The notes under the pieces: generated by a model
What the model saw: the letters and a program-made list of their open reading frames with translations, nothing else
The model's database searches: none
Told to the model about the DNA's origin: nothing
DNA from: a bacterium UBP10_UBA1149
GTDB taxonomy: Bacteria > Desulfobacterota > Binatia > UBA1149
Assembly (NCBI GenBank): GCA_002311335.1
Contig: DBZX01000091.1
Span: 1 to 24,986, forward strand
Length of the DNA stretch: 24,986 bases
Reading direction: 5' to 3'
Shown: in pieces, positions 21,095 through 24,986 of the stretch
How the letters are laid out: every line of letters starts with the position of its first letter
Position numbering within the stretch: the first letter of the stretch is position 1
Made by a program: the position numbers and the translations under genes

Positions 21095-23773
21095 TCAGTG
21101 TGCCTCGGCCCAGCTGCGGCCGCTGCCCACGTCCACAAGCACCGGAACCGACAGCTCTGCCACTGATTGCATGGCGCTGCGCAGCATTTCAGCCAGTTCC
21201 GGCTCGTGCTCAATGGCACATTGCAACAATAACTCGTCATGCACCTGCAGCAACATGGTCGCGCCGAGATCGGATTCGGCCAGCCGCCGCTCCACCTCGA
21301 CCATGGCCATTTTTATGATGTCCGCCGCTCCCCCCTGTATGGGGGTGTTGGTGGCCACCCTCTCGGCCGCCTGCCGCCGGCCCCCATGGTCGCTGTCGAT
21401 GTCGTGCAGGTAACGGCGCCGGCCCAGCCTGGTGGCCACGTAGCCCGTGGCCCTGGCCTGCTCGAGCATCTCGTCAAAAAACCCCTGCACCGCCGGGTAG
21501 CGTTGAAAGTAGCGTTTTATGAAATCAGACGCCTGTGTCCTCGGAATGTCGAGTTCGCGTGACAGGCGCACCGGCCCCATGCCGTAAACGATGCCGAAGT
21601 TGATGACCTTGGCCTCGCGGCGCATCTGCTTGCTGACCTGGTCGGGAGCAACTTCAAATATCTCGGCCGCGGTAGCCCGGTGCACGTCTTCGCCACGCTC
21701 AAATGCGCCGCCCAGTCCGGGGTCGCCCGACAGGTCGGCCAGCACCCGCAGCTCGATCTGGTTGTAGTCGGCCGACACCAGCAGTTGCCCCTCGGGAACG
21801 ATGAAGGCCTTGCGTATGCGACCGCCGTCCTGGCTGCGAACAGGAATGTTCTGCAGGTTCGGGTCGCTCGAACTCAGGCGGCCGGTGGCCGTGACCAGTT
21901 GGTTGAGATGCGTGTGAACGAGCCCCTGCTTGTCGACCAGGCGCGGCAAGGCGTCAACGTAGGTCGACTTGAGCTTGGCCAGGCCGCGGTACTCGAGCAC
22001 CAGCGCCGGCAGCGGATGGCTGCCCGACAGCGCCTCCAGGGTGTCACTGTCGGTGGAAAAACCCGTCTTGGTCTTCTTGACGCCCTTGGTGGGCAGGCCC
22101 AGTTTTTCGAAAAGAATCTCCCGCAGCTGCAGGGGCGACAGTATGTTGAACTCCTCGCCCGAGGCCTCGTAGATCCTGCTTACCAGTCCCTCCATCCTCG
22201 ACCCGAAATCGATCGACAGCGACTTGAGCAGGTCCAGGTCCAGGAGCATACCCCGCGCTTCCATGGACGCCAGTACGGCGACCAGCGGATACTCCAGCTC
22301 GTCGTATATGGCCCGCTGGCCACGGGAATCGACCTCGCCGCCCAGCTCAACAGCCAATCGCTCGAGCTGGGCCAGCAGCGCGCCGGAATCCTGCTCGTCG
22401 ACCGCCTCTTCGCCCAGCCAACGCAGGCACACCCTGGCCCTGTCGTGGGCACCGGCGCCGGGGTCGCAGAGATAAGACGCCAGCCCCAGGTCGAAGCCCG
22501 GCGGCGTGGCCTCCAGACCCGCCTCACGGCACAGCAATTTGATGTCGAAGCCCAGCAGGTCGACCCCCGACTCGGCCGCCTGGGCCAGGCAATCCACCAA
22601 CTCCTGTCGGCCCTGCACCAGGGCCCAGCCCTGCACCCCGCCCAGCAGCAAGCAGGGTCTCGGGGACTCGTCGCCCTCGCCACCCGGCTTGATGTGAAAG
22701 TAGAGTTCCGGACCGTTGAGTTCGCGCCAGTCAAGGCGGCTTTCTTCGACCGGCGATTGCCCTTCGCTGTTGGCTTTCGCCGATCCTCCGGCGCCGCCGT
22801 CCCCCGCGTCATCGAACAGCCCAGCCTGGACCGCAGCCGTCGAACCGCCCTTAACCGTCCTGGCCGCATCGACCGCGTCTGCGCCTGGAGTGAGATCTCT
22901 GAATCGCGACAGCATGCGCGACATTTCCAGTTCCTCGGCAAACTCCACGAGCTCTGCTCGGTAGGGCGACACCACGCGAACGTCGTCAAGAGAGAAGTCA
23001 ACGTCGAGTTGGTCGCGCACCGTGGCCAGGTCACGCGAAAGCTCGGCCGACTCGCGTCCCGCCTCGAGCTTGCTGTGCACCGACGCCGCGCCGCGCAACT
23101 TGAGGTCTTTGACCTCGTCGAGCCTCGCGTACATCTCGTCCATGCTGCCGAAGTGTTCCATCAACACGCGCGCCGTTTTCGGTCCAACCCCCCTGACACC
23201 CGGGATGTTGTCGGACGAGTCGCCCATCAGTCCCAGCACGTCAACCACGCCGGTGGGTGGCACGCCGAACTTCTCCATCACCTGTTCCTCGCCGACGTCC
23301 AAGCCCTTGGCCGCGTCGTAGAGCGTGACGCCTTCGCCCACGCACTGCATGAGGTCCTTGTCGCCGGTGACGATGACCACCTGCTGGCCCTGGGCCGAAA
23401 ATACCCGGGCCATCGAGGCCAGAAGATCGTCGGCCTCGTAGTTGTCGCGGCGTACGCAGCGAATGCCCATGGCCTCAACGAGCCGCGCCACGAGCGGAAA
23501 CTGCACCCTCAGCTCTTCGTCGGGCTCGTCGCGGTTGGCCTTGTAGGCAGGGTATAACTCGTTGCGAAAAGTCTTGCGGCCGCTGTCAAAGGCAGCCACT
23601 ATCCAGCCGGGCTTGCGCGTGCGCAGCAGTTTTTCGAACATGCTGGCGACCCCGTGCACTGCGTTGGTAGGCAAGCCCTCGGCCGTGGTCAGGCCCGGCA
23701 GAGCGTGGTAGGAACGGAAAATGAAGTAGCTGGTGTCGAGCAGGTATACAGCGCTTTCTTTTTTACCTGTCAC
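21095..23773 (-). CDS. polA: DNA polymerase I (proofreading domain appears inactive)
   Basis: The 892-residue protein has an intact 5'-3' exonuclease/FEN domain (1-290: LLDTSYFIFRSYHALPG, VTGDKDLMQCV, GDSSDNIPGVRGVGPKTA). A low-complexity linker covers about 295-345. The 3'-5' exonuclease-like region (about 350-490) lacks the DxE of motif I (LYFHIKPGG) and the Asp of motif II (GFDIKLLC), and has no YxxxD motif III. The polymerase domain is complete: motif A SADYNQIELRVLA (D669), motif B RREAKVINFGIVYG, motif C VHDELL (H845-D846-E847). Loss of proofreading residues is known in other PolA proteins such as Taq. The start is GTG at 23773; the gene runs divergently from the ABC transporter. Confidence 0.96.
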   Translation of the reverse strand: MTGKKESAVYLLDTSYFIFRSYHALPGLTTAEGLPTNAVHGVASMFEKLLRTRKPGWIVAAFDSGRKTFRNELYPAYKANRDEPDEELRVQFPLVARLVEAMGIRCVRRDNYEADDLLASMARVFSAQGQQVVIVTGDKDLMQCVGEGVTLYDAAKGLDVGEEQVMEKFGVPPTGVVDVLGLMGDSSDNIPGVRGVGPKTARVLMEHFGSMDEMYARLDEVKDLKLRGAASVHSKLEAGRESAELSRDLATVRDQLDVDFSLDDVRVVSPYRAELVEFAEELEMSRMLSRFRDLTPGADAVDAARTVKGGSTAAVQAGLFDDAGDGGAGGSAKANSEGQSPVEESRLDWRELNGPELYFHIKPGGEGDESPRPCLLLGGVQGWALVQGRQELVDCLAQAAESGVDLLGFDIKLLCREAGLEATPPGFDLGLASYLCDPGAGAHDRARVCLRWLGEEAVDEQDSGALLAQLERLAVELGGEVDSRGQRAIYDELEYPLVAVLASMEARGMLLDLDLLKSLSIDFGSRMEGLVSRIYEASGEEFNILSPLQLREILFEKLGLPTKGVKKTKTGFSTDSDTLEALSGSHPLPALVLEYRGLAKLKSTYVDALPRLVDKQGLVHTHLNQLVTATGRLSSSDPNLQNIPVRSQDGGRIRKAFIVPEGQLLVSADYNQIELRVLADLSGDPGLGGAFERGEDVHRATAAEIFEVAPDQVSKQMRREAKVINFGIVYGMGPVRLSRELDIPRTQASDFIKRYFQRYPAVQGFFDEMLEQARATGYVATRLGRRRYLHDIDSDHGGRRQAAERVATNTPIQGGAADIIKMAMVEVERRLAESDLGATMLLQVHDELLLQCAIEHEPELAEMLRSAMQSVAELSVPVLVDVGSGRSWAEAH

Positions 23774-23849
23774 GGCGACGGCGACTCTAGCCCATGCCGA
23801 TTACCGCGACCAACCGGGCCTGCGCGGCAGCCCGCTTTGAGAGCCCGCG

Positions 23850-23878
23850 TTGACAGCTCACGAAGGGGCCGCTAAAAA
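23850..23878 (+). promoter_or_regulatory. Sigma70-type promoter of the ABC transporter operon
   Basis: TTGACA at 23850-23855 is a perfect -35 box. TAAAAA at 23873-23878 lies at 17-base spacing. The transcript would begin near 23885, where a strong hairpin follows (GCGGGG 23887-23892 with CCCCGC 23897-23902). The hairpin lacks a T-run, so it is not a terminator; it may stabilise the 5' end. The gene's start codon has no visible ribosome binding site. Confidence 0.55.
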
Positions 23879-23929
23879 ATACCTGCGCGGGGCCTGCCCC
23901 GCCGCGCTCGACCGCGACACGTACCCCCC

Positions 23930-24721
23930 ATGATAGAGGTTTGTGATCTCAGCAAGAGTTATGGCTCCGTTGCCGCGGTGGACGGAATCTCGTTCTCGGT
24001 CGAAAATGGCAAAGCCCTGGGTTTTCTCGGCCCGAACGGCGCCGGCAAAACCACCACCATGCGCATCATCACCGGCTTCATGCCGGCGAGCTCCGGTACC
24101 GTCACCGTTGAAGGCTTTGACGTGTTCGATGACAGCTTCGAGGTACGCCGCCGTATAGGCTACCTGCCCGAGCACCCGCCGCTGTACCTCGAGATGGCAG
24201 TGCGCCCTTACCTCGTGCACGTGGCCCGGCTCAAGGGAATACGTGGCGCCGCCGCGCGCGACGCGGCCGACTCCGTGATAGTGGACTGCACCCTGGGCAA
24301 GGTAGCCGACCGCCTCTGCGGCCACCTGTCCAAGGGCTATCGACAGCGCGTCGGGCTCGCCCAGGCGCTCATCCACAAACCCGATGTGCTGGTGCTCGAC
24401 GAGCCCACAGTGGGCCTGGACCCCGCCCAGATCATCGAGATAAGGGAACTCATACGACGACTGGCCGCCGAAAGGACGGTGATACTGTCGACCCACATCC
24501 TGCCCGAGGTGGCCCAGATCTGCGAAAAAGTAGTCATCATCAACGAGGGCCGCGTGGCACTGGAGGCTGACCTGTCCGACCTGCCCGCCGGGCGCAGCCT
24601 CGAGGAAGAGTACATGCGCCACGTGGGCGGCGAAGCACAAGGCGCTGCGCCTGCCCCCCGGCAGGCCGCCAGCGATGATAACGCCATCGTAGAGGCCAAG
24701 GAGGACACACCCGGTGCGTAA
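23930..24721 (+). CDS. ABC-2 type transporter ATP-binding protein (GldA-like)
   Basis: The 263-residue ATPase begins MIEVCDLSKSYGSVAAVDG and has Walker A GPNGAGKTT (34-42). It also has the signature LSKGYRQRVGLAQAL (from residue 133), Walker B VLVLDEP (from 153) and the H-loop STHILPEV. This is the CcmA/NatA/GldA branch that powers ABC-2 type exporters. The Ala/Pro-rich tail of about 35 residues is outside the domain. The sequence before the ATG is C-rich (TACCCCCC) with no Shine-Dalgarno match, which is unusual for this window. The permease gene overlaps its end by 8 bases. The substrate is unknown; gliding-type, polysaccharide or drug export are all possible. Confidence 0.93.
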   Translation: MIEVCDLSKSYGSVAAVDGISFSVENGKALGFLGPNGAGKTTTMRIITGFMPASSGTVTVEGFDVFDDSFEVRRRIGYLPEHPPLYLEMAVRPYLVHVARLKGIRGAAARDAADSVIVDCTLGKVADRLCGHLSKGYRQRVGLAQALIHKPDVLVLDEPTVGLDPAQIIEIRELIRRLAAERTVILSTHILPEVAQICEKVVIINEGRVALEADLSDLPAGRSLEEEYMRHVGGEAQGAAPAPRQAASDDNAIVEAKEDTPGA

Positions 24722-24986
24722 CGCGCTCATTATAGCCTGGCGTGACCTGCGCTCCACCTTCGTGTCGCCCATAGGCTACGTGGTGCTCACCGGCTTCCTT
24801 CTGCTGGCCGGTTGGTTCTTCTTCAACCTGCTGGCCCAGTTCAATCGTATCGTGGCGCTGTACAGCGGCATGCAGGGCGCCGACACCACTTGGATGAACT
24901 TGAACGACGCGGTCATCACTCCCCTGCTCTCCAACCTGTCGGTGGTGCTGGTGATACTGGTGCCGATGATCACCATGCGCAGCTTC
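24714..24986 (+). CDS. ABC-2 type transporter permease (partial, N-terminal 91 residues)
   Basis: The reading frame opens at GTG 24714, with AAGGAGG about 8 bases upstream, and runs off the window end. It begins MRNALIIAWRDLRSTFVSPIGYVV, followed by a membrane helix (LTGFLLLAGWFFFNLLAQF). A loop comes next, then a second helix (SNLSVVLVILVPMITM). The motif RDLRSTFVSPIGYVV is typical of GldF-like ABC-2 permeases, where a short cytoplasmic start precedes the first helix. It overlaps the ATPase gene by 8 bases, so the two are coupled and should form one exporter. Confidence 0.85.
   Translation, partial: MRNALIIAWRDLRSTFVSPIGYVVLTGFLLLAGWFFFNLLAQFNRIVALYSGMQGADTTWMNLNDAVITPLLSNLSVVLVILVPMITMRSF

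Noticed and set aside
21680..23557. 625-residue plus-strand open frame opposite polA
   Set aside because: polA is complete on the other strand with all polymerase motifs, and the opposite frame has no motif or signal.
23887..23902. GC-rich hairpin between polA and the ABC transporter as a terminator
   Set aside because: No T-run on either strand, and it lies just downstream of a good promoter, so it is more likely part of a 5' untranslated region.

Overview
The window is a dense, GC-rich stretch of chromosome from a Gram-negative bacterium. The envelope genes point to an outer membrane: a BamD-like lipoprotein and a LapA/LapB-type protein. The gene order rplU-rpmA-obgE-proB-proA-nadD-rsfS, together with ArsA-like ATPase pairs and a SAM-I riboswitch, suggests an uncultured lineage of the former Deltaproteobacteria (Desulfobacterota, Myxococcota or Binatota-like). 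That placement is inference. Ile codon ATA is unexpectedly common for such a GC-rich genome.

Layout. 1-6340 (+): end of rplU, then rpmA, obgE, proB, proA, nadD, rsfS and a LapA-LapB-like TPR protein, mostly overlapping or separated by a few bases (housekeeping translation, proline, NAD and LPS-control genes). 6364-8453 (-): two overlapping ArsA/Get3-like ATPases. 8523-9194 (+): a BamD-like lipoprotein. 9198-9932 (-): a tyrosine phosphatase.

10041-15609 (+) is the most interesting part. A sigma70-type promoter (TTGACA-17-TACTCT) is followed by a SAM-I riboswitch and a rho-independent terminator whose 3' arm holds the first ribosome binding site. Behind it lie seven genes: an E1-like adenylyltransferase without the N-terminal arginine-finger segment, a threonine synthase-like PLP enzyme, a ubiquitin-fold sulfur carrier with residues after its Gly-Gly, a CysM-like PLP enzyme, a stand-alone NIL-domain protein, a degenerate E1-like protein that does carry the missing arginine-finger segment, and a radical-SAM-like barrel protein with a non-standard cysteine motif. 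I read this as a SAM-repressed, protein-thiocarboxylate-based sulfur incorporation system, probably for homocysteine/methionine or cysteine, with a split two-subunit E1 resembling the eukaryotic heterodimeric E1s.

15671-18520 (+) continues the sulfur theme with a DASS/SLC13 anion transporter and ATP sulfurylase, closed by a terminator at 18530-18550. 18549-20930 (-) is an ECF sigma factor, a zinc-finger anti-sigma factor and two unrecognised envelope proteins. 21095-23773 (-) is polA, with an apparently dead proofreading domain. 23930 to the end (+) is an ABC-2 type exporter (ATPase plus the start of its permease). No tRNA, rRNA, CRISPR, insertion sequence or attachment site was seen.
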